The notes: generated by a model from the sequence alone, not told the origin. A stretch of DNA of 64,000 nt from Flavobacterium aquatile LMG 4008 = ATCC 11947 (GCF_000757385.1 NZ_JRHH01000002.1:434001-498000); one strand, 5' to 3'. Positions 33,985-42,716 are shown, counted from the first letter of the stretch. Made by a program: numbers and translations.

Positions 33985-34548
33985 AAAGTACGACTAAGAA
34001 TTTAAGGCAATTGTAATCCTACTTTTAATAAAGGATATTTTTAATGAAGTGATGCGCTTTTTTATCAAAAAGTAAATCACTTTATTGATTTTTACCAAAC
34101 ATTTTTCTCTAAGATTGATAGAAAGTTACTGTCATGTTTAATAATGTTTTTATCAATAAGCTTCTAAACTCACATCTTCACTTTTTTTAGCAAAGGGTGT
34201 CAAATAATAGAATGTTAAGGTTAAAGAGATCTAATGCTATTTAAATATGATGAATTGATTGTTTAGATAGTAAAGTATAATTGCGGGTTAAACTATATTT
34301 ATAAAGTCTATAAACTTATCAAAATCAATCAACAATTGGTTAGATATTTTGACTGATTCGTGTACTGTACTTGACTCACTGCTTTTTAAGTAGTGAGTTT
34401 TTTGTTTTTTAGAATCACAACCTTCTTTAAATGAGCTTGTTAGAGTAAATAAACTGTTAACTTTACTGGTTCGATTTTGTAGAAGTTTTTTTTAATTAAT
34501 TCTCTATCTTTTTTTAGGTTACTTTGAAAAAGATAAGTACAGATTTTT
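33985..34548. other. Intergenic region of 564 bp with one terminator-like hairpin
   Basis: No open frame of credible length and no RNA gene recognised. ACTCACT (34374-34380) pairs with AGTGAGT (34392-34398) and is followed by a T run, forming a plus-strand terminator about 390 bp after the receptor stop. The region marks the boundary between the denitrification island and unrelated accessory genes. It could hide a small RNA ending at that hairpin, but no promoter was found to support it. Confidence 0.4.
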
Positions 34549-34866
34549 TTAAACAATTTTTAGGGATTGAATTTGCTGATTGACAATTTCAAATTCATAA
34601 GTCAATACAAGTGGACTTCCTGGAAAGTTTCCAGAAATTTCAGCTTTCAAGATTTGATTTATTTCAGAATATTCAATAGGTTTCATGGTAACTTGATAGG
34701 TCTCATAGGCTTTTTTTATCCAACTTCGAATTGCAGCCTTTCCATTGTGTGTTTTTCCTTCGTCAAAAACTGTTGCTGTTTCTGAAAAACAATTGGCATA
34801 AGCATCACTATTAAAATGACCTTGAGCATGAACTAAATCTGTAATTACTTTAGGTAAATTTTTCAT
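34549..34866 (-). CDS. SnoaL/NTF2-like small protein
   Basis: 105 residues. A single NTF2-like cone: HAQGHFNSDAYANCFSETATVFDEGKTHNGKAAIRSWI is the SnoaL-like N-terminal half and SGNFPGSPLVLTYEFEI the sheet. Such proteins bind small hydrophobic compounds or act as isomerases. It follows the SDR gene by 20 bp in the same direction, divergent from an HxlR regulator, so the three are probably one stress-response or detoxification module. Catalytic function unknown. Confidence 0.75.
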   Translation of the reverse strand: MKNLPKVITDLVHAQGHFNSDAYANCFSETATVFDEGKTHNGKAAIRSWIKKAYETYQVTMKPIEYSEINQILKAEISGNFPGSPLVLTYEFEIVNQQIQSLKIV

Positions 34867-34886
34867 ATTATTTTTATTTTGAATTA

Positions 34887-35681
34887 TTAAATTGTTGGTA
34901 TGGTTCCGCCATCGATTACATATTCAGTTCCTGTCAAATAATTGGCTCTTGGCGATACTAAAAAACCAACAAGTTCAGCAATTTCTTCTGGTTCTGTTGG
35001 TCTACCCATCGGAATTCCTCCTAAAGCATTCATTACGCTTTGAGTTGCTTGCTCTAAAGTTATATTGGAGCTTTCGGCAATGCGTTCCATCATGGCTTTA
35101 GATGCTGTTGTATTAATCCAACCAGGAGAAACCGTAAGCACTCGAATACCTTTTGAAGCAACCTCATTAGACAATCCTTTGCTGTAATTGATTAATCCGG
35201 CTTTTGCAGCAGCATAAGGCAAAGTAGAATCATATAATGGTAACGTTCCTTGAATAGAAGCAATGTGAATGATTACACCACTTTTTTGTTCAATCATTTG
35301 AGGTAAAAAACCACGATCTAATCGAACTGGAGCAAGCAAATTGCTTTGAAGTGATTTCAACCAATCTTCGTCGTTTAAAACCGAAAATCCTCCAGCTTTG
35401 GTTTCAGAACCACCCAAATTGTTAACTAAAATGTCTAGTTTACCAAATTGTTGTAAAACTTCATCAACTACTTTTTTTGTGCCTAAAGAAGTAGTTAAAT
35501 CTGCAGCAATAAAATGTAGTTCTTTATTGTGTTGATCTGGAAGATTTCTTGCTGTAATGATTACTGTGGCACCTGCCGCTTCAAGTCGTTCTGCGATGGC
35601 TTTTCCAGCTCCTTTTGTTCCACCTGTTACCAAAGCAATTTTTCTTGATAATTCATTGTTGAAATTAAATGTTTTTTCCAT
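34887..35681 (-). CDS. Short-chain dehydrogenase/reductase
   Basis: 264 residues. Cofactor motif VTGGTKGAGKAIA (TGxxxGxG), NNLGG (NNxG), catalytic Ser in HIASIQGT and YAAAKAGL (YxxxK), and the substrate-loop SPGWINT. Classical SDR oxidoreductase acting on an unknown alcohol or ketone with NAD(P)H. Divergently oriented from the HxlR gene at 35804, which probably represses it. A minus-strand box CAATTTTG at 35697-35704 could be its -7 element. Confidence 0.9.
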   Translation of the reverse strand: MEKTFNFNNELSRKIALVTGGTKGAGKAIAERLEAAGATVIITARNLPDQHNKELHFIAADLTTSLGTKKVVDEVLQQFGKLDILVNNLGGSETKAGGFSVLNDEDWLKSLQSNLLAPVRLDRGFLPQMIEQKSGVIIHIASIQGTLPLYDSTLPYAAAKAGLINYSKGLSNEVASKGIRVLTVSPGWINTTASKAMMERIAESSNITLEQATQSVMNALGGIPMGRPTEPEEIAELVGFLVSPRANYLTGTEYVIDGGTIPTI

Positions 35682-35768
35682 TGTTTATTTTTTGTACAAA
35701 ATTGGGATATATATCAATATCAGTCAATTACGGAAATACGATTCACATAGGGATAAATTTTTCCCCTA

Positions 35769-35799
35769 TTGTACGTTTTAGAACATTGCTGTATTTTTG
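35769..35799 (+). promoter_or_regulatory. Promoter of the first HxlR regulator gene
   Basis: TTG at 35769-35771, 20-bp spacer, TATTTTTG at 35792-35799: a full match to the Bacteroidota -33/-7 promoter. The start codon follows four bases later, so the mRNA would be leaderless. A dyad ATAGGG...CCCTAT just upstream may be the operator. Confidence 0.65.
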
Positions 35800-35803
35800 T
35801 ATT

Positions 35804-36172
35804 ATGTATGAAAGAAAAACATTACCTAATCTGAACTGCGGTTTAGATTTGATCGGAGAAGTGCTTTACGGCAAATGGAAAATGCGTTTGCTCTGGTTTA
35901 TCAATGAAGGACACCAGCGTCCAAGCGAATTACAACGTAAAATTCCAGATGCTTCTCGTAGGGTTTTGAATATACAATTAAAAGAATTAGAAGAGCACGA
36001 ATTGGTATCCAAAATCATTTATCCAGTAGTTCCACCAAAAGTTGAATATTCCTTAACCGATTTTGGTAAAACTTTAATTCCTGTAATTTCGGCTATCGGA
36101 AATTGGGGTGATGCAAATGAAGAACGTTTGCGGTCACTTATTTTAAAGCGTCTAGAATCTTATAATCAATAA
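35804..36172 (+). CDS. HxlR-family winged-helix regulator
   Basis: 122 residues from ATG 35804 (a longer open frame upstream is non-coding because it runs through the promoter). Winged helix with the HxlR pattern: CGLDLIGEVLYGKWKMRLLWFI, RPSELQRKIPDASRRVLNIQLKELEEHELVSK, PPKVEYSLTDFGKTLIPV. One Cys near the N-terminus (C12) is in the redox/aldehyde-sensing position seen in HypR/YodB types. Divergent from the SDR-SnoaL pair and 15 bp before the HExxH gene. Probably responds to electrophiles. Confidence 0.88.
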   Translation: MYERKTLPNLNCGLDLIGEVLYGKWKMRLLWFINEGHQRPSELQRKIPDASRRVLNIQLKELEEHELVSKIIYPVVPPKVEYSLTDFGKTLIPVISAIGNWGDANEERLRSLILKRLESYNQ

Positions 36173-36187
36173 AAAAGTAGTTCAATA

Positions 36188-37099
36188 ATGAAAAAGAAAC
36201 TTATCCTTTATTTTATAAATATTGTAATGTTTACTTCACTTTCTGCTCAAAAAAAAGTTAATGATGAGACTAACTTTTATAAAAATCGAATTGCTTTAGC
36301 TCCAGAAACTGTTTTTAAAAAGTTTTTTGACGCTGGGATGAATCCGACCAATCATGTGTTGAGCGATTCAGAACAAGAAAAAATAGGAGTGGCATTTTCA
36401 TTACTACCTCCGTTACATATAAAGATTCTTAAAGAAAATTTGCACAGTATTAGTTTTATGGATAACATGCCTAATACTGCATTGACTTCGCCAGTAGCAT
36501 CAGCAGATTCTATTAAAAAGTTTAACATTACTTTTAGAGCCGGAATTTTGAATGAAACTATTTCAGAATGGGCTACTTGGAAGGAAAAATCATTGTACTA
36601 TGTATCTGCTAATCCAACATTAGAAGTAACCATTGATGCTGGAAATTTAGATGCTTTTGTCTATGTATTATTACACGAGGCAACTCATGTTGTGGATGCT
36701 GTTCTAAAACTAACACCTCATGCGGAAGAAGATGAAAATTTGGTTCAACATACAGCATATACCAAAGATATATGGCTATTATTCAATAGTCCAATGGCGA
36801 AATTTACAAATCCTACATTAGAAAAAACACGTTTCAGAAGTGGTAAGGTGCAGCCTATTATATCAGTCAAAGAAACATATGATGAACTTGAAAAGACTCC
36901 ATTTGTATCCCTATATGGAATGGCTTCTTGGTATGAAGACATAGCAGAATTAGTAACTATTTATCATCTTACTACTAAGCTAAACCAACCTTTTGTAATT
37001 TATCTCAAAGAAAATGGTGAAATTAAGTTAAAATTTGAACCAATGAAGAACAAGCTAGTAAAGAAGCGATTGAAGCAATTGGATGTTTTTTATAGTTAA
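36188..37099 (+). CDS. Secreted putative zinc metallopeptidase-like protein (HExxH)
   Basis: 303 residues with a signal peptide (about 1-20). Central HEATHVVD gives the HExxH zinc motif (H163, E164, H167), and a second acidic motif WYEDIAEL about 83 residues later (E250/E254) could supply the third ligand, a gluzincin-like spacing. No other family signature is recognised. It is 15 bp after the HxlR gene in the same direction. Catalytic activity is predicted from the motif only; many such proteins remain uncharacterised. Confidence 0.6.
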   Translation: MKKKLILYFINIVMFTSLSAQKKVNDETNFYKNRIALAPETVFKKFFDAGMNPTNHVLSDSEQEKIGVAFSLLPPLHIKILKENLHSISFMDNMPNTALTSPVASADSIKKFNITFRAGILNETISEWATWKEKSLYYVSANPTLEVTIDAGNLDAFVYVLLHEATHVVDAVLKLTPHAEEDENLVQHTAYTKDIWLLFNSPMAKFTNPTLEKTRFRSGKVQPIISVKETYDELEKTPFVSLYGMASWYEDIAELVTIYHLTTKLNQPFVIYLKENGEIKLKFEPMKNKLVKKRLKQLDVFYS

Positions 37100-37192
37100 T
37101 TGTACTTGTGTTAACTATTTATTTTTTAATAAATTATGTTTTTCTAAATCTTTTCATTCAAAGTGATTTGATCTTTAAGCTGAATTTGTAAC

Positions 37193-37630
37193 TTATTTTT
37201 TTACCGCAATACATTCAATTTCAATTCTGGCATTCTTTGGTAACGCAACAACAACAATAGTGCTTCGGGCAGGAAATTGATCTGAGAAATGCTTAGTGTA
37301 TATATTATTGACGGTTTCAAATTGATTGATGTCAGTAAGGAATATGGTTGTTTTTTTTATATGGTCTAAATCAGAACCATTATCTTTAAGAATCACTTTT
37401 AAATTTGCGAAAATCTGAATAGTTTGCTCCTCAATTCCTTCTTTTAAAGCATTAGTAATCGGATCTATACCAATTTGTCCGGAAACAAAAATCAAATCTT
37501 TGTGAAGCGTAGCATAACTGTAGGGTCCAATTGGTTTTGGTAATTGAGTTTCTTTAGTAACTGCCAAATTATGAGTACTGTTACAAGAAACTAGTATTAT
37601 TAAACTAAAAATGCAGCTAAGATATTTCAT
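37193..37630 (-). CDS. RidA/YjgF-family lipoprotein
   Basis: 145 residues: lipobox Cys 16, then a complete RidA domain with PIGPYSYAT, FVSGQIGIDP, VNNIYTKHF, PARSTIVV and ALPKNARIEIECIAVKK. The Arg in PARSTIV that binds the carboxylate of imines is present. RidA deaminates reactive enamines, but this copy is exported. Preceded by a terminator, so it is its own unit, although a weak read-through from the hydrolase is possible. Confidence 0.9.
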   Translation of the reverse strand: MKYLSCIFSLIILVSCNSTHNLAVTKETQLPKPIGPYSYATLHKDLIFVSGQIGIDPITNALKEGIEEQTIQIFANLKVILKDNGSDLDHIKKTTIFLTDINQFETVNNIYTKHFSDQFPARSTIVVVALPKNARIEIECIAVKK

Positions 37631-37643
37631 GAGTTTTAAGTAT

Positions 37644-37673
37644 AAAAAAAGGCTGATTTTTTATCAGCCTTTT
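37644..37673 (-). terminator. Terminator after the exported alpha/beta hydrolase gene
   Basis: AAAGGCTGAT and ATCAGCCTTT pair around a 5-base loop, followed on the minus strand by a T run. It lies between the hydrolase and the RidA gene. Confidence 0.8.
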
Positions 37674-37685
37674 CGGTTTCTATTA

Positions 37686-38594
37686 TTATTTTATAAAATT
37701 TAATAATTCGGTATTGAATTTTTCTAACTCTTCAATGAATAGTGCATGACCACTTTTTTCGAAAGGTACTAATTTGGAGTTTTTAATGCCTTTGTTCATT
37801 TGTTCTGCCAACTCATATGAACAAATTTTATCTAATTTACCATGTAAAATAAGCGTTGGAATTGTAATTTTTTTCAAATCGTCACGCAAATCACTATCTC
37901 GTAACGTTTTTAAACCTTCAGCCATGGCATAAGGAGAAGCTTGTGCCTGAATGGTTCCCAACCAAGCACCTTGTCCAGCTGAAACGCTTGTTTCAGTAGC
38001 TGGGAAAATAGTTCCGAAGTTTGCTAATAATTGTGGTCTGTTGGTATTGTTTAAATTAATCAAACCATTTACATCCTCTTTGGTCCAAAAACCATAGTTG
38101 AAATCGGCTCTTTTAGTCCAAATTGGTCCTGCTGCGCCAAATAATGCCATTTTAGAAACATGTGCTGCTTTATATTTTGCCACATAATGTATTACGGTTG
38201 CTCCACCCATTGAGAAACCACCAATTGTTGCTTTTTCTATTTTAAGTTGGTCCAAAACTACTTTGATATCGTCTGCGAAAACATCATAATTGTATTTTCC
38301 TGCTGGTTTGTCTGATAACCCGAAACCTCTTAAAGTAATGCCAATTACTCTGTATCCTTTTTCTATAAAATAAGCATATTGATATTCGTACATCGCATCG
38401 CTTAATGGCCATCCATGAATTAAAACTATTGGTTGACCTTCGCCTAAATCTGTCACATGTAGTTTTACATTTTTTTCTACTTCTACATATTCTGCTCTAC
38501 CGAAAGATGCAGGTGTTCTTTTTTCTTGTGAAAATGAAACAGTGCTAGTTAATACTGTTGTAAATAATCCGATTGCTAAAATTAAATTTTTCAT
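37686..38594 (-). CDS. Exported alpha/beta hydrolase
   Basis: 302 residues with a signal peptide (about 1-22). Nucleophile elbow GGFSMGG, oxyanion HGWPLSD, acid Asp in HGKLDKICS, and His in KSGHALFIEE. It resembles non-haem chloroperoxidase/esterase proteins. The promoter region is nearly the same as that of the second hydrolase at 38695, with three blocks at identical spacing, so both are probably controlled by the AraC regulator at 39735. Substrate unknown. Confidence 0.88.
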   Translation of the reverse strand: MKNLILAIGLFTTVLTSTVSFSQEKRTPASFGRAEYVEVEKNVKLHVTDLGEGQPIVLIHGWPLSDAMYEYQYAYFIEKGYRVIGITLRGFGLSDKPAGKYNYDVFADDIKVVLDQLKIEKATIGGFSMGGATVIHYVAKYKAAHVSKMALFGAAGPIWTKRADFNYGFWTKEDVNGLINLNNTNRPQLLANFGTIFPATETSVSAGQGAWLGTIQAQASPYAMAEGLKTLRDSDLRDDLKKITIPTLILHGKLDKICSYELAEQMNKGIKNSKLVPFEKSGHALFIEELEKFNTELLNFIK

Positions 38595-38626
38595 GATTTT
38601 AAATTGTTAATTGTTATTTGATAAAG

Positions 38627-38691
38627 CAAAGTTCAAGCGAAAAGCTTTGGTAATCAATGGACGCTTTTCGCTTTACATTGCACTTTTTTCC
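38627..38691 (-). promoter_or_regulatory. Promoter module 1 for alpha/beta hydrolase, shared with module 2
   Basis: Three conserved blocks on the plus strand: GCAAAGTT (-7-like AACTTTG on the minus strand) at about 38627, CAATGGAC at 38655, and ATTGCACTTTTTTCC at 38677-38691. The spacings are identical to module 2. Confidence 0.6.
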
Positions 38692-38694
38692 TTG

Positions 38695-39516
38695 TTATGC
38701 ATTAATAAATTCAAGAATGTCTTTGTTTATGGTTTCGGCCTCTGTAGTTGGCATACCATGAGAGAAGCCAGGATAAATGATTAGCTTTCCATTTTGTAAT
38801 AATTCGGCAGCTTTTACAGCAGTAGTTTCATAAGGTACAATTTGGTCGTCATCGCCATGCAATACTAAAACCGGAATGGTCACACTTTTTAAATCTTCTG
38901 TAAAATCAGTTTCGGAAAAAACCTCTATACAATCGTATTGTGCTTTGATGCCGCCCATCATTCCTTGTCTCCACCAATTGTCTTGAATACTTTTTTTAAT
39001 TTCTGCACCTTCGCGGTTGTATCCAAAGAAAGGAATAGTCAAATCTTGATAAAATTGAGCTCGGTTATGTCGTGTGTTGTAGCGAATGTCATCGAAAACT
39101 GACAAAGGCACACCGTTTGGATTGTTTTCGTCGGCAATCATATACGGAGTGATGGCACTAATCAAAACTACTTTGGCTACGCGGTCTTTTCCGTATTGTG
39201 CTACATAACGAATAGCTTCACCGCCGCCTGTTGAATGACCTACGTGAATTACGTTTTTCAAATCTAAAAATTCTACTAATTCAGCTACATCGGCAGCATA
39301 AGTATTCATGTCATTTCCTTGGAATGTTTGCGTAGAACGGCCATGTCCGCGTCGGTCGTGAGCAATTACTCTAAATCCTTTTTCCAAAAAAAACATCATT
39401 TGAGCATCCCAATCATCTGATGATAATGGCCAACCGTGGTGAAAGAAAATTGGTTGTCCTTTTCCTAAATCTTTGAAATAAATTTCTGTTCCGTCTTTTA
39501 CTGTAAACTTGTTCAT
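38695..39516 (-). CDS. Alpha/beta hydrolase, non-haem chloroperoxidase-like
   Basis: 273 residues, no signal peptide. HHGWPLSSDDWD (oxyanion), RGHGRST, nucleophile GHSTGGGEAIRYVAQYG, acid Asp in HGDDDQIVP, and His in GFSHGMPTTEAE. These motifs are those of the cofactor-free haloperoxidase/aryl esterase group. It is the cytoplasmic counterpart of the exported hydrolase downstream. The upstream AraC-type gene lies 218 bp away on the same strand. Confidence 0.9.
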   Translation of the reverse strand: MNKFTVKDGTEIYFKDLGKGQPIFFHHGWPLSSDDWDAQMMFFLEKGFRVIAHDRRGHGRSTQTFQGNDMNTYAADVAELVEFLDLKNVIHVGHSTGGGEAIRYVAQYGKDRVAKVVLISAITPYMIADENNPNGVPLSVFDDIRYNTRHNRAQFYQDLTIPFFGYNREGAEIKKSIQDNWWRQGMMGGIKAQYDCIEVFSETDFTEDLKSVTIPVLVLHGDDDQIVPYETTAVKAAELLQNGKLIIYPGFSHGMPTTEAETINKDILEFINA

Positions 39517-39554
39517 AATTTTAATTTTAAATTGTTAGTATTATTTTGATAAGG

Positions 39555-39619
39555 CAAAGTTGCGTCAAATTGCAAAGGGCAACAATGGACTGTTTTCTCT
39601 TTGAATTGCACTTTTTTCC
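39555..39619 (-). promoter_or_regulatory. Promoter module 2 for alpha/beta hydrolase, shared with module 1
   Basis: GCAAAGTT at about 39555, CAATGGAC at 39583 and ATTGCACTTTTTTCC at 39605-39619, spaced 28 and 22 bp exactly as in module 1. Sequence between blocks differs, which points to selection for sites, probably AraC-type operators. Confidence 0.6.
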
Positions 39620-39680
39620 CTTTATGCAAAAACAGGGTGAATTTTGATGGTTTAAAGGAAGTTTTGAGACCAATTAAATA

Positions 39681-39709
39681 GAAAAAGCACGACAATAATG
39701 CCGTGCTTA
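39681..39709 (-). terminator. Terminator after the AraC regulator gene
   Basis: AAGCACG and CGTGCTT form a stem followed by TTTTT on the minus strand, 26 bp after the AraC stop. Confidence 0.75.
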
Positions 39710-39734
39710 ACTTATAATTTTAGTCTATTTAGCT

Positions 39735-40559
39735 TTAAAATTGCTTTCTAAACGAAACTGGAGATAAACCTGTATGTTTAGAAAAGAAACGAATGAAATA
39801 GGCATCGTCTTCATAATTAAGACTGTATGCAATTTCCTTAACCGTCATTTTTGTATGAGCTAAAAGACGTTTACTTTCAAGTATTATCCGATCTTTAATA
39901 ATATCGTTTGGAGTGCTTTTACTAATTAATCCTATTTTTTTACTGAGATTTTTTGGAGTTACAAATAATAGTTCGGCATAATCGGCAACCGTATGATGTG
40001 TTTTGTAATGTTGTTCAACAAGTTTGCTGAATCTTCTCAAAAATTGAACATCATTGTGTTGTGTGCTTTCTGCCAATTGGTGTTGTTGTTTCCAAATTCG
40101 GGTGGACTTAAGAATGATGAGTTTTAATAATATCCGAAGCATTTCTTCAGTGCTTGAATCTTCATTATTCATTTCTGTTTTGATTTCTTGAATGACAGCT
40201 TGAACATCCTTAGATTGATTATCATCTAATTTAATAAATGGAATTTCAAAAACATTATTGTACAATATACCATCGCAAGCCACTTCTTGATCGTGTATTT
40301 CAATGCAATAAAAATCTCTATTGAAGTAAATTAACTCACCATTAATTATTTCACATGGTTTTACTATCACTTTTGGGTTAATAAACAGAAGCGTATCTGT
40401 TTCCATGGTAAACTCTTGAAAATCAACTTGAATAGTGGCATTTTTAGAAATAAATAGAATTTTTATATGTTCTGCAATTGAATTGAATGTAGTTTCTTCT
40501 ATCGCTTTTTTACTGAATTCAATATTCCCGAATTGTTTATATGAAAATTCTTTTAGCAT
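39735..40559 (-). CDS. AraC-family transcription regulator
   Basis: 274 residues. N-terminal cupin-like sensing half (about 1-150) and C-terminal double HTH (about 175-274) with KNLSKKIGLISKSTPNDIIKDRII and KEIAYSLNYEDDAYFIRFFSKHTGLSPVSFR, the AraC signature. The adjacent downstream hydrolases have duplicated promoter modules that are probable targets. Effector unknown. Confidence 0.9.
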   Translation of the reverse strand: MLKEFSYKQFGNIEFSKKAIEETTFNSIAEHIKILFISKNATIQVDFQEFTMETDTLLFINPKVIVKPCEIINGELIYFNRDFYCIEIHDQEVACDGILYNNVFEIPFIKLDDNQSKDVQAVIQEIKTEMNNEDSSTEEMLRILLKLIILKSTRIWKQQHQLAESTQHNDVQFLRRFSKLVEQHYKTHHTVADYAELLFVTPKNLSKKIGLISKSTPNDIIKDRIILESKRLLAHTKMTVKEIAYSLNYEDDAYFIRFFSKHTGLSPVSFRKQF

Positions 40560-40666
40560 AATTTGGTTTATGTTGGTGAATTCAAAGTTAATTATAAAAG
40601 TAATTCAACGTGTTTTTTAACCTAACTGTTTTCTGCGTTTTTAATCATAAGTATGCAACTCTTTTT

Positions 40667-41041
40667 TTAATTTTTATTCCCAAGTATACGTTGTTTTAAT
40701 TCTGGAAAACGAAGGAAAGCTGTAATCCATAATATCGTTTGAATACTAACCGCCATCGATATCGGTTGTTGATGTTGTAAATGCGTTGCAATAGCTCCAC
40801 CCAAATAAGCTATTAATAACATTGTTCCCAAAACTCCTGTCCTTGGAATAACGAAAAGTACTAACGAAATGATTTCAATAATTCCGATGAAACGATAAGT
40901 GCTGGCATCAATTCCCATAGAAGCAGCTTGAGCCAAGGCTGTATCGTTTTGTGTAATTTTCATGAAGGCACTCATTGTAAATAATAATACTAAAATGATG
41001 GTTAATATCCATCCTGCAATTTTGATTGTTTTTTGTGACAT
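40667..41041 (-). CDS. DoxX-family membrane protein
   Basis: 124 residues from ATG 41041 (the longer reading starting at 41068 would enter the promoter). Four membrane spans. GWILTIILVLLFTMSAFMKI at the start and FIGIIEIISLVLFVIPRTGVLGTMLLIAYLGGAIATHL in the middle are typical of DoxX/DoxX-like proteins. Function uncertain; related proteins affect redox stress tolerance. Divergent from the HxlR regulator at 41138, with operator-like repeats between. Confidence 0.85.
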   Translation of the reverse strand: MSQKTIKIAGWILTIILVLLFTMSAFMKITQNDTALAQAASMGIDASTYRFIGIIEIISLVLFVIPRTGVLGTMLLIAYLGGAIATHLQHQQPISMAVSIQTILWITAFLRFPELKQRILGNKN

Positions 41042-41078
41042 AGTTTTAGTTTTTAAATTCAGATACAAATTTCAAAAT

Positions 41079-41139
41079 ATATACTATACCTTTGTTATCT
41101 GTTACAAAAAGGATAGTACTTACAAAAAGAATAGTATAT
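41079..41139. repeat. Three ATAGTA-type half-sites between doxX-like and hxlR genes
   Basis: Inverted copy ATATACTAT at 41079-41087, then two adjacent 18-bp direct repeats at 41104-41121 and 41122-41139 of the form ACAAAAAGnATAGTAnn. The -7 box TACCTTTG (41087-41094) overlaps the first half-site, so occupation would block the hxlR promoter. Confidence 0.65.
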
Positions 41140-41482
41140 GAATAATCACACAGTTGAAAGTTGCTCTAAAGCTAAAATGGCCATAAGAGATACGTTGGAT
41201 GTAGTAGGAGGGAAATGGAAATTAGTTCTTATTTCTGTATTGCAAAGTGGTAAAAAAGGCTTTAACGAATTATCTAGAGAAGCAGGAATTTCTCCACGTA
41301 TTTTGTCTAAAGAACTCCACGAAATGGAAATGAACGGATTAGTTAGTCGAACTGTTTGCCATACTAAACCTATTACGGTTCAGTATGAATTAACAGCCTA
41401 TAGTCAAACCTTGAACGAAGTTTTAATAGCTATGCAAAAATGGGGTCATTTGCACAGGCAAAAAATTATTTCCAGAGAATAA
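41138..41482 (+). CDS. HxlR-family winged-helix regulator
   Basis: 114 residues. HxlR pattern: DTLDVVGGKWKLVLISVLQSG, FNELSREAGISPRILSKELHEMEMNGLVSR, and QYELTAYSQTL. C9 near the N-terminus is in the redox-sensing position. The second half-site copy overlaps its start codon, so it is probably self-repressing and controls the divergent DoxX-like gene. Confidence 0.9.
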   Translation: MNNHTVESCSKAKMAIRDTLDVVGGKWKLVLISVLQSGKKGFNELSREAGISPRILSKELHEMEMNGLVSRTVCHTKPITVQYELTAYSQTLNEVLIAMQKWGHLHRQKIISRE

Positions 41483-41666
41483 TTTTCTAATTAACATGCT
41501 AAAAATCGGTGAATATTAAAAATTGATAAAAACTGTAATGTTGTCTTTTATTTTTTTTTTAATGAACTACTAAAACTGATAAAAGCCTCAAATTAAATAG
41601 ATATTTCATAAAATATTTTTGTGTAATTCTTCGCCTTGATGAAAAACTTCAGTAATTATGTATTTT

Positions 41667-42665
41667 TTATATCGATTTCCTAATAATTAAGGTGTTTCTA
41701 TTCTCAATTTGGTCTTTTCTTCCTTTCAAAATCATAGTTGCCAATAATTGTCCCATTTCTTTAAAATCGGTTGAAATGGTAGTAATTCCGTTTTCTACAA
41801 TCTTCTTTAATGGCGTTTCATTGTAGGATATAATTCCGTAATCGCTACCTAAAATTAATTCTTGAAATTTCGATTGCTCAATGACATTCACTAAGTCTCG
41901 ATCGTCTGGAATGATATAAACTTCTCCTTTTTTTATTGTTCTATTTTTAAATTCGGTAATTATTTCATGCTTAAAATGATGGTCTAAGCAGAATTTCTCG
42001 AAGCCAATTTTCATTCCTATTGGCTCTCTAAATCCAGGAAAAATCAAAATTAGTTTTTCATATTTATCAATCAAGTTCTTTCCTTTTGATAAACCATCGT
42101 AAATATCTTTTATAAAATTTTGATGTACCGATGGATAATCTTTTAAGTCATTATTAGTTTGGTCTAAAATGTAAACATCTTGCTTTGGTAATATTTTTAT
42201 AATTTTTGCAGCATCCATTAAATTGGTCGGCATGATGATGTATTTGGAGTAGTTTCCATTACTTTCATTAATCAATTTCTTGAACATTTCAATATTAAAA
42301 TGGTGAAAGAAAATGTCAATTTGTGCCGAATTGTTTATACTTTCCAAAAACGAATTATACAGGTCTTCTTTAAAACTATTAAGTTCATCGAACAAGAGAA
42401 AGATACGTTGCTCAAAACTAAATTCAACACTTTTTACATAATAGCCTTTTCCTAAAATGGCATAAATAATTCCGCGTTTTTTGAGTTCATCATAAGCCAA
42501 CAAAACAGTATCTCTAGAAATTGAAAACTCCAAACTTACTTTATTCACTGATGGAAGTTTGTCGCCTCTTTTCAATCGATTTTCTGCAATAGCAACTTCT
42601 ATTGAGAGTACAATTTGCTTGTATTTTGGAAGCGATGAATTGCTGTTGATACTTATTATTTTCAT
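41667..42665 (-). CDS. GntR-type HTH fused to a LacI-type sugar-binding domain
   Basis: 332 residues from ATG 42665 (18 codons of in-frame upstream sequence belong to the promoter). GntR winged helix (about 1-75: RLKRGDKLPSVNKVSLEFSISRDTVLLAYDELKKRGI), then a periplasmic-binding-protein-like effector domain (about 85-332) with YDGLSKGKNLIDKY and STDFKEMGQLLATMILKG. This hybrid layout is common in Bacteroidota sugar operons. Divergent from the galactan operon, so a galactose or galacto-oligosaccharide effector is likely. Confidence 0.88.
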   Translation of the reverse strand: MKIISINSNSSLPKYKQIVLSIEVAIAENRLKRGDKLPSVNKVSLEFSISRDTVLLAYDELKKRGIIYAILGKGYYVKSVEFSFEQRIFLLFDELNSFKEDLYNSFLESINNSAQIDIFFHHFNIEMFKKLINESNGNYSKYIIMPTNLMDAAKIIKILPKQDVYILDQTNNDLKDYPSVHQNFIKDIYDGLSKGKNLIDKYEKLILIFPGFREPIGMKIGFEKFCLDHHFKHEIITEFKNRTIKKGEVYIIPDDRDLVNVIEQSKFQELILGSDYGIISYNETPLKKIVENGITTISTDFKEMGQLLATMILKGRKDQIENRNTLIIRKSI

Positions 42666-42716
42666 TGTACTTAGTAAATCTAAATTAGCGAAATCGATAT
42701 AACTGGTGGCAAGATA

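Noticed and set aside
34441..34500. GGTTCGATTTTG resembling a tRNA T-loop
   Set aside because: No matching acceptor stem, anticodon arm or CCA end could be folded around it.
35669..35803. N-terminal extension of the first HxlR regulator
   Set aside because: It reads through a full -33/-7 promoter; ATG 35804 gives the normal family length.
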